Below are positions 15,541 to 24,483 of a stretch of DNA of 64,000 nucleotides, piece by piece. How positions within the stretch are numbered: position 1 is the first letter of the stretch; every line of letters starts with the position of its first letter. Source of the DNA: Ornithinibacillus salinisoli (GTDB lineage: Bacteria; Bacillota; Bacilli; Bacillales; Amphibacillaceae). The position numbers and the translations under genes are program-made. Under the pieces are notes generated by a model. It saw only the letters and a program-made list of their open reading frames with translations, made no database searches and was not told the DNA's origin. Location of the stretch: NCBI RefSeq assembly GCF_042682545.1, contig NZ_JBHUHQ010000020.1; one strand, given 5' to 3'.

Positions 15541-17991
15541 TTACTGGGCTTTATCTTTGTATAATGGAACAGATGCCCATTCCGGTGTATTCTTTTTCAC
15601 TTTTGCCACAAGTACTGTCATATCATCTTCTATCGCACCCGATCTAGTACGAACAACCTCTTCTAGTAACAAATCAGCAATTTCTTGTGGGTCATCTGTT
15701 TCCATGTCTCGAATTTTTCGCTTTACCCAAATATCCGTGTTTTCCACATGTTTTGGACCATCAAATATACCATCGCTCATCATGATTAATAGGTCCTCTG
15801 ACAATAATTGTTCGCTGACAATATCTACATCAAATTCTTGAATAATTCCCATTGGTAAATTACTAGCTTCGATTTTCAGCATTTGGTCACCTCGTTTTAC
15901 AAAGCTTGGTGTCGACCCTATTTTTAAGAAGCGCACAAATGCATTGTGTAAATTAATGACCGCGAGATCTAAGGTAGCAAACATTTCATCCGTCGTTCGA
16001 AGTGCTAAAATAGAATTAATAGATTTTATAGCTACTTTTTCAGGTATGCCCGTTTGTAAAATCTGCTGGAGTAATCGTAATGTTTCTCCACTCTCCTCAT
16101 TTGCTCTAGCACCATTTCCCATTCCATCACTTATCGCCATAGCGTATTTACCTGCTCCGAGCTCTATCATTGTATAACTATCACCGGAAACAATGCCGCC
16201 TCCTTTGGCTGCATGTGCAACCCCTGTTTCAACTGCATATTCTTTCGCCGAACCAAATTGCAGGAATGAATAACCATTAGGAAAAGGTGATATTTCCTCA
16301 TGTTTTAAAATAATATTCTCATTTAAAATATCTGATAAAACTGGGGCGATTAATTTTTCCCCTTCACCACGATAGTCGTAAAAGGATACCGCCATTTCTA
16401 TATCAACATTTCCTTTTTCTAGTTGATAGACATCAAGTTTTTCTAATTCCATTCCCATTGACTTTAATGCATGAATAATTTGCATCTCCTGTTTTTCATG
16501 ATGTTCCCGTTCTTTTAATATTTCTTTTGCGAAATCTTCCATGACATCAGATACACCTTGCAATTGTTCTGCAACAAGGCGTTTGCTCTCTAGTACTTGT
16601 TTTTTTAGTTTTCTGTTTGCATCAAAATATGACATTTCCTCTTTCATCGTATCCATTACTCTTTTCGATTTGATACAGTGATTTTCAAAATCTCGAATTA
16701 ATTTCCTAGCAGGCTCTTTTCCTTCCATATAATCATCTTTCATTTCTTCCATTAAAGAATAGGTCGTATCAAATTGCTGTTGCCAACACCTTTCTTTCAT
16801 AAAACAAGTTTGGCACGTCTTCTCCGTTACCTGACTCAAGAAATAGTCTGTCTCTCGCTGAGATTCTTCTTCATCTTGAGAATAGTTTTCCGCATTTATA
16901 AAGCTCTTCGATAAAGCAGCAAATACATCAGAAAACTGTTCCACGCGTTTAGCAGTTACATTTCTAACTTTTTGTAAATATTGCTCTTGTTCGTTCGTAT
17001 GCTCTTCGGTTCCAGGAATATATCTAGAAATTTTATTAAACCAGCTTGCAGGTGTAATGAAAAAAAGAAAAATAGCTGTCAATGATTCAATAAATGAAGG
17101 AACTATAGCTCCCGAATCTCCATAAATCCCAACTAAAAAGGTTCCAACTAACAGCCCTGTTGCTACTCCTAATTTTTTTCCTTCTTTTAGTAAGCCTCCA
17201 AGTAACCCAGAGAATGCCAATAGGCTCATCTGATATAAATTCGCTACACTTGCTAGGGATAATATTAACCCTGCAACAACACCGACTGTAGAACCGATTG
17301 CCGCACCACCAACATACGCTAGGATTAATACAAAATACCGGGAAAATACTTGCTCCATGGATGCGCCATACATTTCCCAGCCTACCATTCCAGTTAAAAT
17401 AGAGGCTATTAAGATAATCATACAAACAATCTCTTCGTTTTTTAACGATGGTTTGTATCTTTTTGGTGATAATAAGGGGACACTTTGCATAAAGATTAAT
17501 ACTAAGATCGTCCCTAACACTCCTTCAACAAGTAACATCATCCAATCATAGGATGATAGTTGTCCAGAAAGTGAAAATAAAAATAATCTTGGTGAAACAG
17601 TTGCAGCAAATACAAATAGTGGTACTTTTATTTGCTGATGATTGGTATTTTTAAAGATCCCTGCCAATAATATAAATAAAAACATGGCAATTCCAATAAA
17701 AATACTATGCTGCATAGAAAATGTAAGAGCTCCTATAAGCATGGCTAGCATTGCTTTGGGCGCATGACTTTTTTGCACAAACCAAAGGGTTGCTAAAAAG
17801 GCAACTGCAAACGGGGATACTACGGATAAAATAACAGCTCGTCCAAGCAAAAACCCAACAATTACAAATAGCCATCCGCGTTCAAGTAATAGGCTTTTAA
17901 AGCGTGTATAAATACCTCTCCGAAATTTCTCCAGGCTGGTTTGTTCTACATCTAAGGCTTTCGTTTCCATACTTGGAATTGATTCCATCAT
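15541..17991 (-). CDS. spoIIE: stage II sporulation protein E, PP2C phosphatase
   Basis: Membrane phosphatase that dephosphorylates SpoIIAA to release sigma-F and takes part in asymmetric septation with FtsZ. About 816 aa from the ATG-ATG at 17991 (GAGGGAGTGG upstream). The N-terminal third holds around ten hydrophobic segments. The middle FtsZ-interacting region (about 330-590) has a cysteine cluster (CQTCFMKERCW). The C-terminal PP2C domain carries AISDGMGNGARANEES, MMSDGIFDG and IEDDMTVLVAKV. A longer frame to 18069 runs through the promoter and is rejected. Expression is probably Spo0A-dependent. Confidence 0.97.
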   Translation of the reverse strand: MMESIPSMETKALDVEQTSLEKFRRGIYTRFKSLLLERGWLFVIVGFLLGRAVILSVVSPFAVAFLATLWFVQKSHAPKAMLAMLIGALTFSMQHSIFIGIAMFLFILLAGIFKNTNHQQIKVPLFVFAATVSPRLFLFSLSGQLSSYDWMMLLVEGVLGTILVLIFMQSVPLLSPKRYKPSLKNEEIVCMIILIASILTGMVGWEMYGASMEQVFSRYFVLILAYVGGAAIGSTVGVVAGLILSLASVANLYQMSLLAFSGLLGGLLKEGKKLGVATGLLVGTFLVGIYGDSGAIVPSFIESLTAIFLFFITPASWFNKISRYIPGTEEHTNEQEQYLQKVRNVTAKRVEQFSDVFAALSKSFINAENYSQDEEESQRETDYFLSQVTEKTCQTCFMKERCWQQQFDTTYSLMEEMKDDYMEGKEPARKLIRDFENHCIKSKRVMDTMKEEMSYFDANRKLKKQVLESKRLVAEQLQGVSDVMEDFAKEILKEREHHEKQEMQIIHALKSMGMELEKLDVYQLEKGNVDIEMAVSFYDYRGEGEKLIAPVLSDILNENIILKHEEISPFPNGYSFLQFGSAKEYAVETGVAHAAKGGGIVSGDSYTMIELGAGKYAMAISDGMGNGARANEESGETLRLLQQILQTGIPEKVAIKSINSILALRTTDEMFATLDLAVINLHNAFVRFLKIGSTPSFVKRGDQMLKIEASNLPMGIIQEFDVDIVSEQLLSEDLLIMMSDGIFDGPKHVENTDIWVKRKIRDMETDDPQEIADLLLEEVVRTRSGAIEDDMTVLVAKVKKNTPEWASVPLYKDKAQ

Positions 17992-18018
17992 ATTTAAACC
18001 ACTCCCTCTTAGAAGCAT

Positions 18019-18053
18019 ATTAAACCATAAAAAGCTTTCTGAATTTGTCAAAA
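18019..18053 (-). promoter_or_regulatory. spoIIE promoter with Spo0A box
   Basis: On the minus strand a TTGACA -35 (18046-18051) and TTTAAT -10 (18019-18024) are 21 bp apart, the wide spacing of Spo0A-activated sigma-A promoters such as B. subtilis spoIIE. A Spo0A box, TTTGTCAAAA on the plus strand (18044-18053), overlaps the -35. A second weaker box, TTCGACT, lies at 18078-18084. Confidence 0.7.
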
Positions 18054-18251
18054 CAAGAGAGCAAATCAAAAAAATCGTTCGACTTGATTCTAGGAGTACT
18101 TACAAAATAAAAGCTAAAATTATGCCCAAATGCCCAATTGAACAGTGGTTTATATTTATTAAATTATGGAATAAATTGTATCCCTGCTGTCTAAACCCCT
18201 TATCTTCCCTTCTATTAGCTCTTTTAAATGATGTCGAAACAAAAAAATCTA

Positions 18252-18280
18252 TTGACACAATTCGAATCCTCATGTAATAT
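18252..18280 (+). promoter_or_regulatory. tRNA-Met promoter
   Basis: Perfect TTGACA, 17-bp spacer, TAATAT, ending 20 bp before the tRNA on the same strand. Confidence 0.8.
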
Positions 18281-18300
18281 ATTTTTTGTTGGCTTTATAC

Positions 18301-18374
18301 GGCGGTGTAGCTCAGCTGGCGAGAGCGTACGGTTCATACCCGTGAGGTCGGGGGTTCGATCCCCTCCGCCGCTA
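18301..18374 (+). tRNA. tRNA-Met (CAT, elongator)
   Basis: Cloverleaf with acceptor GGCGGTG pairing to CGCCGCT (G-T wobble at the end), anticodon CAT in the loop of the GGTTCATACC arm, T-loop TTCGATC. It resembles the B. subtilis elongator tRNA-Met that also lies between spoIIE and yabR. CCA is not encoded. Opposite in strand to its neighbours, with its own promoter and terminator. Confidence 0.95.
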
Positions 18375-18381
18375 TTCATAT

Positions 18382-18417
18382 AAAAAAACCTGTACTGATT
18401 ACAGTACAGGTTTTTTT
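18382..18417 (+). terminator. tRNA-Met terminator
   Basis: Perfect 9-bp stem CCTGTACTG / CAGTACAGG with a 4-nt loop and a run of seven Ts. The flanking A-run makes it usable on both strands. Confidence 0.92.
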
Positions 18418-18445
18418 GAATAGTCTCTATATTATATTGCACACG

Positions 18446-18480
18446 CAAAAACGCATGGATAAAATAAAATCCATGCGTTT
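18446..18480 (-). terminator. probable yabR terminator
   Basis: AAACGCATGGAT/ATCCATGCGTTT stem (AAAACGCATGGAT at 18448-18460, ATCCATGCGTTT at 18469-18480), followed on the minus strand by TTTTTGCG. It lies about 205 bp beyond the yabR stop. Confidence 0.75.
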
Positions 18481-18687
18481 GTTGAAGTTTACGGACATTA
18501 AATCTGTTTCTACCACATTGATAACGGGAACCAATGTCCGATCACAGGGCTGCTTCGTTCATTTGTTTCCTCAAGATATCGAAACGCTGCGCTTATTTTT
18601 TTCTACATCGGACAGCAACCGATGTTCCGTCATTGACAATATTATTATGATTAAAAGTTATAGAGCATTCTCTATAGACAGCAACTG
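18481..18687. other. structured non-coding tail between yabR and its terminator
   Basis: No plausible gene on the minus strand. Contains two inverted repeats: CGGACATT/AATGTCCG (about 18491-18540) and ACATCGG/CCGATGT around a 7-nt loop (about 18611-18632). It would form a folded 3' UTR of the yabR transcript or an unrecognised small RNA. Confidence 0.4.
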
Positions 18688-19071
18688 CTATCCTCTTTTA
18701 GCACCTCGACCCCCGCGTCTGGATTCCGTGTGCTTCTTTAAAGAGGCCAAACGGTCTTCAGAATCTTTAAGAAAACGATTCATTTTCGCTTCAAATGATT
18801 CTGTACGTTCTCTTGTGTTCCTTTGGCGTACTGGTTTATCTTTTGCTTTCTTAATAGATAAACCAATCTTTCCATCCTTTTCAACATTAATAACCTTTAC
18901 CTTCACTTCATCTCCAACAGATAAATGTTCATTAATGTCTTTGACATAGTTGTCGGCAACCTCACTAATATGGACAAGGCCAGTAGTTCCTTCTCCAAGT
19001 TCAACAAAAGCACCAAAATTAGTGATACCTGTTACCTTTCCCTGCAGCTTGCTGCCTACTTCGATTGACAT
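18688..19071 (-). CDS. yabR: S1-domain RNA-binding protein YabR
   Basis: A 127-aa protein with one S1 RNA-binding domain at the N-terminus: VGSKLQGKVTGITNFGAFVE, TGLVHISEVAD, VGDEVKVKVINVEKDGKIGL. A charged arginine-rich tail follows (ESRRGGRGAKRG). Similar to polynucleotide phosphorylase S1 domains and to B. subtilis YabR, whose exact role is not settled. Strong AAGGAGGAG before the ATG. It follows divIC after a 72-bp gap. Confidence 0.93.
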   Translation of the reverse strand: MSIEVGSKLQGKVTGITNFGAFVELGEGTTGLVHISEVADNYVKDINEHLSVGDEVKVKVINVEKDGKIGLSIKKAKDKPVRQRNTRERTESFEAKMNRFLKDSEDRLASLKKHTESRRGGRGAKRG

Positions 19072-19143
19072 AAAAAAAATGCTCCTCCTTAAGATTTAAA
19101 AATATACTTACTTATATATTATAGCTAAGCTTGTAAAAGTGTG

Positions 19144-19524
19144 TCAATATGACGGGTCTTCTTCAGGAATTTTAAAAATTAGTTCTCCCTTTTTGGATAA
19201 GAAGTAGTTTGTACGTGCAATATCCAATATATATTCTTCATCATTTAATAACTGAATTTCTTCTTTATATTCTTCTTCATTTTCTTTTAATTTGGCAAGC
19301 TGCTCTTCTAACGCTTTATATTCTTCTAATTTTTCTGCATGTAACGAACGTTGTTTGTAATGGTATGTTACCATCGTACCAATAGCAAGTGCTACTATGA
19401 CTGAAAAAAGAACAAGACGACGAACTAGGCGTTGTTTCTTTCGTTTTTGTCTCTCTATGTATGCATCGTACTTCTGCATATAATTCGAATCTAATCTTGC
19501 TACTGATTTTTTCTTCTCAGGCAT
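19144..19524 (-). CDS. divIC: cell-division protein DivIC (FtsB family)
   Basis: Small bitopic septum protein working with FtsL and DivIB. The 126-aa product has a basic cytoplasmic N-terminus, one transmembrane segment (about 36-55), and an extracytoplasmic coiled coil (about 63-98, leucine/glutamate heptads). It ends in the conserved EEYILDIARTNYFLSKKGELIFKIPE motif region. GAGGAGGT precedes the ATG. It lies directly after yabQ, as in B. subtilis. Confidence 0.95.
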   Translation of the reverse strand: MPEKKKSVARLDSNYMQKYDAYIERQKRKKQRLVRRLVLFSVIVALAIGTMVTYHYKQRSLHAEKLEEYKALEEQLAKLKENEEEYKEEIQLLNDEEYILDIARTNYFLSKKGELIFKIPEEDPSY

Positions 19525-19528
19525 AGCA

Positions 19529-20128
19529 TTACCTCCTCTTAAACGTGATATACTTTATCCACTTCCTACATATATTCTTTATTTTACTATAAAATCCTGC
19601 TAGATTGTGAAAAAATAAATGGATTTTTTTAGGAAGAAGACGGTATATCACGTTTAAGACCCATTTAAATGGGGTGATGAGGATAATCAAAATGTATTTA
19701 CAAATAACCCATAAAGTGTTTAACAGAAAAATTATACATACAATGAGGCCTTGGATGAGAAGTCGGATTGGTTTAATAATCAAAACAGTAACTACTTTTA
19801 CCATAAATCGATAGATGTCTGTAATAATGGCAATTAACCGTTCAAGTATTCGCTTATACATGTTTGCAGCCACTACTTGGTAAATAGCAAAACCAAGTAA
19901 GCAAGCTACAAACACATATACCCTTAACTCACCGGCGTTTACTCGAAACAAAATAAAATACAAAATAAATGTTTGTGATAGCCAAAAACTAATTTCCATA
20001 AAATAGACTAAGATTATATGATCTTTCCAATGTCTCGCAAATCGGCGAAAAGTTTCCTGTGCTATTCCTAAATAAAATCCACCAGACACCATCGCGATCA
20101 TCGTCAAGAATTGTACGCTTAATGTCAT
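19529..20128 (-). CDS. yabQ: sporulation membrane protein YabQ
   Basis: Needed for spore cortex formation in B. subtilis. The 199-aa product has four to five hydrophobic segments (about 6-24, 38-60, 68-90, 105-150) and a basic C-terminal end (KNICRKWIKYITFKRR). Its ATG overlaps the yabP stop as ATGA and lacks a good Shine-Dalgarno sequence, so translation is probably coupled to yabP. Mother-cell localisation to the outer forespore membrane is known of the family, not shown here. Confidence 0.9.
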   Translation of the reverse strand: MTLSVQFLTMIAMVSGGFYLGIAQETFRRFARHWKDHIILVYFMEISFWLSQTFILYFILFRVNAGELRVYVFVACLLGFAIYQVVAANMYKRILERLIAIITDIYRFMVKVVTVLIIKPIRLLIQGLIVCIIFLLNTLWVICKYILIILITPFKWVLNVIYRLLPKKIHLFFHNLAGFYSKIKNICRKWIKYITFKRR

Positions 20129-20433
20129 TTAAATAGCTTGCTAAAGAACCCTTTAGCTTTCTCCTGATGGTTTTCATCTACATAGGAAAGCTCATATATT
20201 TTACCTTTAATCGATACAACACCTTCACTTACGTCTAAATTTTTTAATTGTAAATTTTGGCCACGAACAATTAAATAGCCCATCACTGTCTCTAATAGAA
20301 ATTCTTCATTATCAAAACTATCAACTTCTTTGACACCAGTGATTTCTAACAATTTACGATTATTAATCTTTAATTGATGGTCTTGCTGCTGAACATTTCT
20401 AGTGCTATTTTCTTTATCATAATAATAGTTCAT
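20125..20433 (-). CDS. yabP: spore coat/cortex morphogenesis protein YabP
   Basis: About 102 aa from the ATG at 20433, which has AAGGGAGGA upstream. An earlier ATG at 20454 lies before that site and is rejected. The family core is well kept: NRKLLEITGVKEVDSFDNEE, FLLETVMGYLIVRGQNLQLK, NLDVSEGVVSIKGKIYEL and the C-terminal KAKGFFSKLFK. YabP is a sigma-E-dependent sporulation protein paired with YabQ. Confidence 0.94.
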   Translation of the reverse strand: MNYYYDKENSTRNVQQQDHQLKINNRKLLEITGVKEVDSFDNEEFLLETVMGYLIVRGQNLQLKNLDVSEGVVSIKGKIYELSYVDENHQEKAKGFFSKLFK

Positions 20434-20489
20434 ATACGATTCCTCCCTTATCATTAATACCTTATGATAGGAGGGACAAGTATAGAACT

Positions 20490-20750
20490 TTAAGCATTAA
20501 TTTTTTCTTCTTTTATTATGTTATACAACATTTCTGCCTCATCTTTTCTCACCGTTTCTTTCAACGTGACTACTTCAATAGTTACTAGTTTCTGACCAAA
20601 CTTAATGATTAGCTCGTCACCAACGGCTACATTAGTTGAAGCTTTAGCTTGATTACCATTAATCGTTATTCTTCCCTGATCTGCTACCTCTTTTGCTAAG
20701 GTACGACGTTTAATCAAACGGGAAATTTTTAAAAATTTATCTAAACGCAT
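20490..20750 (-). CDS. rqcP: S4-domain ribosome quality-control factor RqcP (YabO)
   Basis: An 86-aa S4-type RNA-binding protein. The S4 fold begins at residue 1 (MRLDKFLKISRLIKRRTLAK) and includes GRITINGNQAKAS and VAVGDELIIKFG. In B. subtilis the protein acts with RqcH in alanine tailing of stalled nascent chains on 50S subunits. It lies 5 bases from yabN and 57 bases before yabP. Confidence 0.94.
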   Translation of the reverse strand: MRLDKFLKISRLIKRRTLAKEVADQGRITINGNQAKASTNVAVGDELIIKFGQKLVTIEVVTLKETVRKDEAEMLYNIIKEEKINA

Positions 20751-20754
20751 TTTC

Positions 20755-22200
20755 TCACTCTCTCTTCTTCGCTTGATTCCAATAATAATCCATTTCTTCT
20801 AAGTCTGTTTTTTGCATATCTTTTCCCTGTTCTTGTATTTGTCTCTCAATATAGGAAAAGCGAGAAATGAATTTTTGATTGGTAAGATTTAAAGCAACTT
20901 CAGGATTTATTTTATAATAGCGTGAAATATTTGCTAAGACAAATAGAACATCCCCTAGTTCCTTCTCTATTTCTTTTTCATTTCCTTCTTCTATAGCAAC
21001 TTTTACTTCTTCTATTTCTTCCTCTAGCTTTTTCCAAATATCATTTACATCATCCCAATCAAATCCTACTTTTGCTGCTTTCTTTTGTAATTTAAATGCT
21101 TTAACTAAGGAAGGTAACTGCTTTGGTACTCCATCTAATATGGATGGACGCTGTTCTCCCTTTTCCTCTTTTTTCAAAGCATCCCAGTTTTTATATACAT
21201 CATCCACAGAGTCTACTTTTGTCGTACTAAAAACATGGGGGTGACGATAGATCATCTTATCGGTAATCGAACGAATGACATCATCTATTGTAAAATAACC
21301 GTCATCCTCTCCAATCTGGCTATGGAGCATCACTTGTAGTAAATTATCACCTAATTCTTCTACAATTCCTTCGTCGTCTTGATCGTCGATAGCCTCAATC
21401 AATTCATAAACCTCTTCAATGGCATATTCCCGAAGTGATTCATGGGTTTGCTTCTGATCCCATGGACAACCATTTGGTCCTCTAAGTACGGCGATCACTT
21501 CCCTTAGGCGATTAAAGGTATGATTTAACAAATGTTCAGGAACAGGTGGAACATACACACTGGTCAAATTACTTACTTCCATGGAATGATCCAATTCCTC
21601 TAACGGTACCTTTTTCATTACTTGCTTAGTACTACCTGCCGCTTCAATAATTGTAACATCATAATCTGCTGGCAGATCCTCTAGTAGCGCTAATTTGACT
21701 TCAGAAGCAATAAATCGATCATATACTTGACAGAATACGATATGCTGTCTGTAAGTTAGTTCACTCCGTCTAAAAGATGTACCGTCCACAAATTGAAATC
21801 CTTCTATTGGATCAATTTGTAATGCAATGAACAGGTCATCTAAATAGCTCTGTCCTCCAAGGACAGTCGTCTTCACCTCCGATTGCTCTATTAAAAGCTG
21901 AACAGTCTTTTCTGCTAGCATAGGATGTCCAGGAACTGCATAAATGATATCTGTATTTCTTTTTGCATGCTGAATTAATAATTCGACAATTTGTTGATAG
22001 ACTGATTCAAATTGGTCTTGTTGTTCATAAATTGTGTCGAAGGATTCAAATTTCATACCCTCTCGCTGTAGTGATTGTATGACAGGATGATCCAGTGTTC
22101 GTACAAAAATAGGATTTTCTGTATTGATTAATTTTTTATATACACCTAAAGGCAATTGATCGATATCGCCTGCTCCTAGGCCGATAATATCTATGTTCAC
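20755..22200 (-). CDS. yabN: fused tetrapyrrole methylase-like / MazG pyrophosphohydrolase YabN
   Basis: Two-domain protein of 481 aa. Residues 1-215 form a SAM-dependent tetrapyrrole-methylase-like domain (IDIIGLGAGDIDQLPLGVYK, AVPGHPMLAEKTV). Residues about 225-480 are a MazG NTP pyrophosphohydrolase with two EExxE...ExxD metal sites (EEVYELIEAID...EELGD and EEEIEEVKVAIEE...ELGDVLF) and NGCPWDQKQTHESLREY. GTG start with AGGAGG upstream. MazG removes abnormal nucleotides; the role of the N-terminal domain is unclear. Confidence 0.93.
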   Translation of the reverse strand: MNIDIIGLGAGDIDQLPLGVYKKLINTENPIFVRTLDHPVIQSLQREGMKFESFDTIYEQQDQFESVYQQIVELLIQHAKRNTDIIYAVPGHPMLAEKTVQLLIEQSEVKTTVLGGQSYLDDLFIALQIDPIEGFQFVDGTSFRRSELTYRQHIVFCQVYDRFIASEVKLALLEDLPADYDVTIIEAAGSTKQVMKKVPLEELDHSMEVSNLTSVYVPPVPEHLLNHTFNRLREVIAVLRGPNGCPWDQKQTHESLREYAIEEVYELIEAIDDQDDEGIVEELGDNLLQVMLHSQIGEDDGYFTIDDVIRSITDKMIYRHPHVFSTTKVDSVDDVYKNWDALKKEEKGEQRPSILDGVPKQLPSLVKAFKLQKKAAKVGFDWDDVNDIWKKLEEEIEEVKVAIEEGNEKEIEKELGDVLFVLANISRYYKINPEVALNLTNQKFISRFSYIERQIQEQGKDMQKTDLEEMDYYWNQAKKRE

Positions 22201-22201
22201 G

Positions 22202-23773
22202 CTAGTTCCTCCTATGTAAACGAATTAATTTATCTGCAAATGGTAACATGGATAATTCTTCTTCTGTAAACGCTCTGCCACGTAGCAGGATGATTATATA
22301 TAACGCCGCTCCAATACAAATGATAGTAAGGACATAGATAAGTAATGCGGTTCTAGAATGAAATTCACTATGTACCACTACCATATCCATTACTACTAAA
22401 AACAAAACCATCACACAGCTAGCCGTTAAGAATGTTCCCCATCGAATTTTTGTGAATAACAATAGACCCGGCAGCTTTCGTTTTAACTCAAATAACGAAA
22501 TCACACATAATGCCCCTAAGCTTAATACCGTCGCAAGTGCACTTCCATTAATCCCAAAAAATGGTACAAGAATTTGATTCAAGACCCATTTCATAAAAAA
22601 TGCTCCGAATATAAATCCTGCTGTCCTCTTCATATAACCGATACCTTGTAAAATAGATAATGCGGTAATCGCTAAAGAACTTAATAATATAGCTACCACT
22701 AATATTCTTAATGCATTGGTTCCTTTATCATTTTGGAATAACAGCATGTTCGCTTCTGGGAATATAACGATCAATCCAATCGTTGCCCCAGCTGCAATAT
22801 AAAAGCTAAAAGTTAACGAGCTCTCTATATGTTTATAGAATGTCTTGGTATCCGATTCTATATTTCGCTTTGATATAGCAGGAATTAGTGCTAAAGCAAA
22901 AGAAGATCCAAGAACAGCACCAAGTTGAATTAACGGTAGACCACGGTCATATACCCCCTTCGCTTCCATTGCCTCTAGTTGGAATAGCCCGTACTCCATT
23001 AGACTAGGAACCAAAGTAAATGTATCCGCAAATTGGATAACGAGTAAAATCATGTGATTAAGCGAAGCAACAATACCAAAGATTAAGATCGTTCGTAAGT
23101 AATAGTTCCATGGAATAGCATAGGTATCTTTTTGCATCGGTTTATATTTTATAAAAAATAATCCTAAAATAATGATTGCTGTAATCATACCGATGATAGA
23201 AGCTATCCCACCTGCTAGTCCAATATCGTATAATTCTCCTCCATGGTAAGCAACAAAATATGCCACCAATATGATGAAGGCCACCCGAAATAATTGTTCC
23301 CCTATTTGAGAATATGCTGTCGGCTTCATGTGAAATCCAGATTGAAAAGCTCCACGAAGTAATGCGGATAGTGGTATGAATAGAAATACGAAAGCGGCAA
23401 GGTTATATGTATGGTTTAAATTTTCATCCCCTACCCACCGTGCTAATGCATCTGCATTTAAACTGATAAATAAAAATAATGCCATATTTATTCCGAGAAG
23501 AATTAAATATACTGGTACATAAAACCGAGTAAAGGAAAGTAATTTACCTTCTGATTTTAACTCTACAGCTATTTTGGATACGGCAGAGGGAAAACCATAT
23601 AATGCTAACACAAATGCAATCCCTAAAATTGGATATACCTGTTGGTAAACATAAAATCCTATATCTCCGGTTAAATTTTGTAACGGAATCCGATAACCGG
23701 CACTAAGAATTTTACTAATTAATCCTGCTAGAGTAAGTAGTAGTGCCCCTTTTACTATTTTGTTTGATGCCAT
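22202..23773 (-). CDS. yabM: polysaccharide/lipid flippase family protein YabM (SpoVB/MurJ-like)
   Basis: A 523-aa integral membrane protein of the MOP exporter superfamily, with about 13-14 transmembrane helices. The N-terminus KIVKGALLLTLAGLISKILSA is typical of the SpoVB/MurJ group, as are PLQNLTGDIGFYVYQQVYP and the basic loops. Its closest positional relative is B. subtilis YabM. The substrate is uncertain: a lipid-linked cell-wall precursor is the family expectation. It is adjacent to yabN (stop and start nearly touch). Confidence 0.9.
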   Translation of the reverse strand: MASNKIVKGALLLTLAGLISKILSAGYRIPLQNLTGDIGFYVYQQVYPILGIAFVLALYGFPSAVSKIAVELKSEGKLLSFTRFYVPVYLILLGINMALFLFISLNADALARWVGDENLNHTYNLAAFVFLFIPLSALLRGAFQSGFHMKPTAYSQIGEQLFRVAFIILVAYFVAYHGGELYDIGLAGGIASIIGMITAIIILGLFFIKYKPMQKDTYAIPWNYYLRTILIFGIVASLNHMILLVIQFADTFTLVPSLMEYGLFQLEAMEAKGVYDRGLPLIQLGAVLGSSFALALIPAISKRNIESDTKTFYKHIESSLTFSFYIAAGATIGLIVIFPEANMLLFQNDKGTNALRILVVAILLSSLAITALSILQGIGYMKRTAGFIFGAFFMKWVLNQILVPFFGINGSALATVLSLGALCVISLFELKRKLPGLLLFTKIRWGTFLTASCVMVLFLVVMDMVVVHSEFHSRTALLIYVLTIICIGAALYIIILLRGRAFTEEELSMLPFADKLIRLHRRN

Positions 23774-23897
23774 AATAGTTACGCCCTTTTGCAGCCCATC
23801 TACATGATGTGTTCATGGACTTATAATGTCATATTATAGCATAGTTAAGCTTGATGCCTAAACAACCTAAGAGATTTGCATCCTTAAATTACATACT

Positions 23898-23938
23898 AAA
23901 AAAGGGTAAAAATCAGTAGATAGTACTAATTTTCACCC
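23898..23938 (-). terminator. spoVT terminator
   Basis: Long imperfect stem GGGTAAAAATCAGTA/TACTAATTTTCACCC with a 5-nt loop; a run of Ts follows on the minus strand. Directly after the spoVT stop. Confidence 0.8.
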
Positions 23939-23949
23939 ATCAGTTCTCT

Positions 23950-24483
23950 TTATTCCATTTGTTTTGCAAGAAAACTTGCTGCAGTTTCTATTGATTTTTG
24001 CTCTACTTCACTAAGCTTTCCTTCTCTAGAAAATAACATCACACAACCAATTGGATCACCATTTGCTATTATAGGGCTAAGACAGTATGCGTTTAGTTCT
24101 TCTTCTTTTCCTTGAAGTACTTCTACAGTTTTTGGTTCAGTTTCTGTTATTACAGAACGGTTTTCAATCGCTTTTTCTAAATGTTGTCCTATGTTTTGGT
24201 TTAAATAATCTTTTTTCGATTCACCCGCTACAGCAATTATTTCGTCTCGATCACAGATTAATACGGGATGGTGTAGCGAATCAAAAAGCGCTTGAGCATA
24301 TTCTGTTGCAAAATTTCCTAGTTCATTAATTGGGGAGTATTTTTTTAGAATAACCTCACCTTCACGATCAATAAAAATCTCTAATGGATCTCCTTCACGT
24401 ATACGTAACGTTCTTCTAATTTCTTTCGGGATGACTACTCTACCTAAATCATCAATCCGTCTTACAATTCCAGTTGCCTTCAT
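23950..24483 (-). CDS. spoVT: stage V sporulation regulator SpoVT
   Basis: Forespore transcription regulator of sigma-G genes. The 177-aa product has an AbrB-type swapped-hairpin DNA-binding domain (1-50: MKATGIVRRIDDLGRVVIP, KEIRRTLRIREGDPLEIF) and a C-terminal GAF-like ligand domain (about 60-177; HPVLICDRDEIIAVAG, SVITETEP, IGCVMLFSRE). The first 24 residues closely match AbrB at 44137. The nearest Shine-Dalgarno-like sequence (GCGAGGC) is about 12 bases before the ATG, weaker than at neighbouring genes. Confidence 0.96.
   Translation of the reverse strand: MKATGIVRRIDDLGRVVIPKEIRRTLRIREGDPLEIFIDREGEVILKKYSPINELGNFATEYAQALFDSLHHPVLICDRDEIIAVAGESKKDYLNQNIGQHLEKAIENRSVITETEPKTVEVLQGKEEELNAYCLSPIIANGDPIGCVMLFSREGKLSEVEQKSIETAASFLAKQME

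Noticed and set aside
17992..18069. N-terminal extension of spoIIE
   Set aside because: It runs through the Spo0A-type promoter; the ATG-ATG at 17991 has the proper ribosome site.
18224..18448. Minus-strand frame across the tRNA-Met
   Set aside because: It runs through the tRNA, its promoter and terminator; no ribosome site.
18416..18949. Plus-strand frame of about 177 codons antisense to yabR
   Set aside because: It overlaps the S1-domain gene yabR, which has clear family motifs and a strong ribosome site; the antisense product is not family-like.
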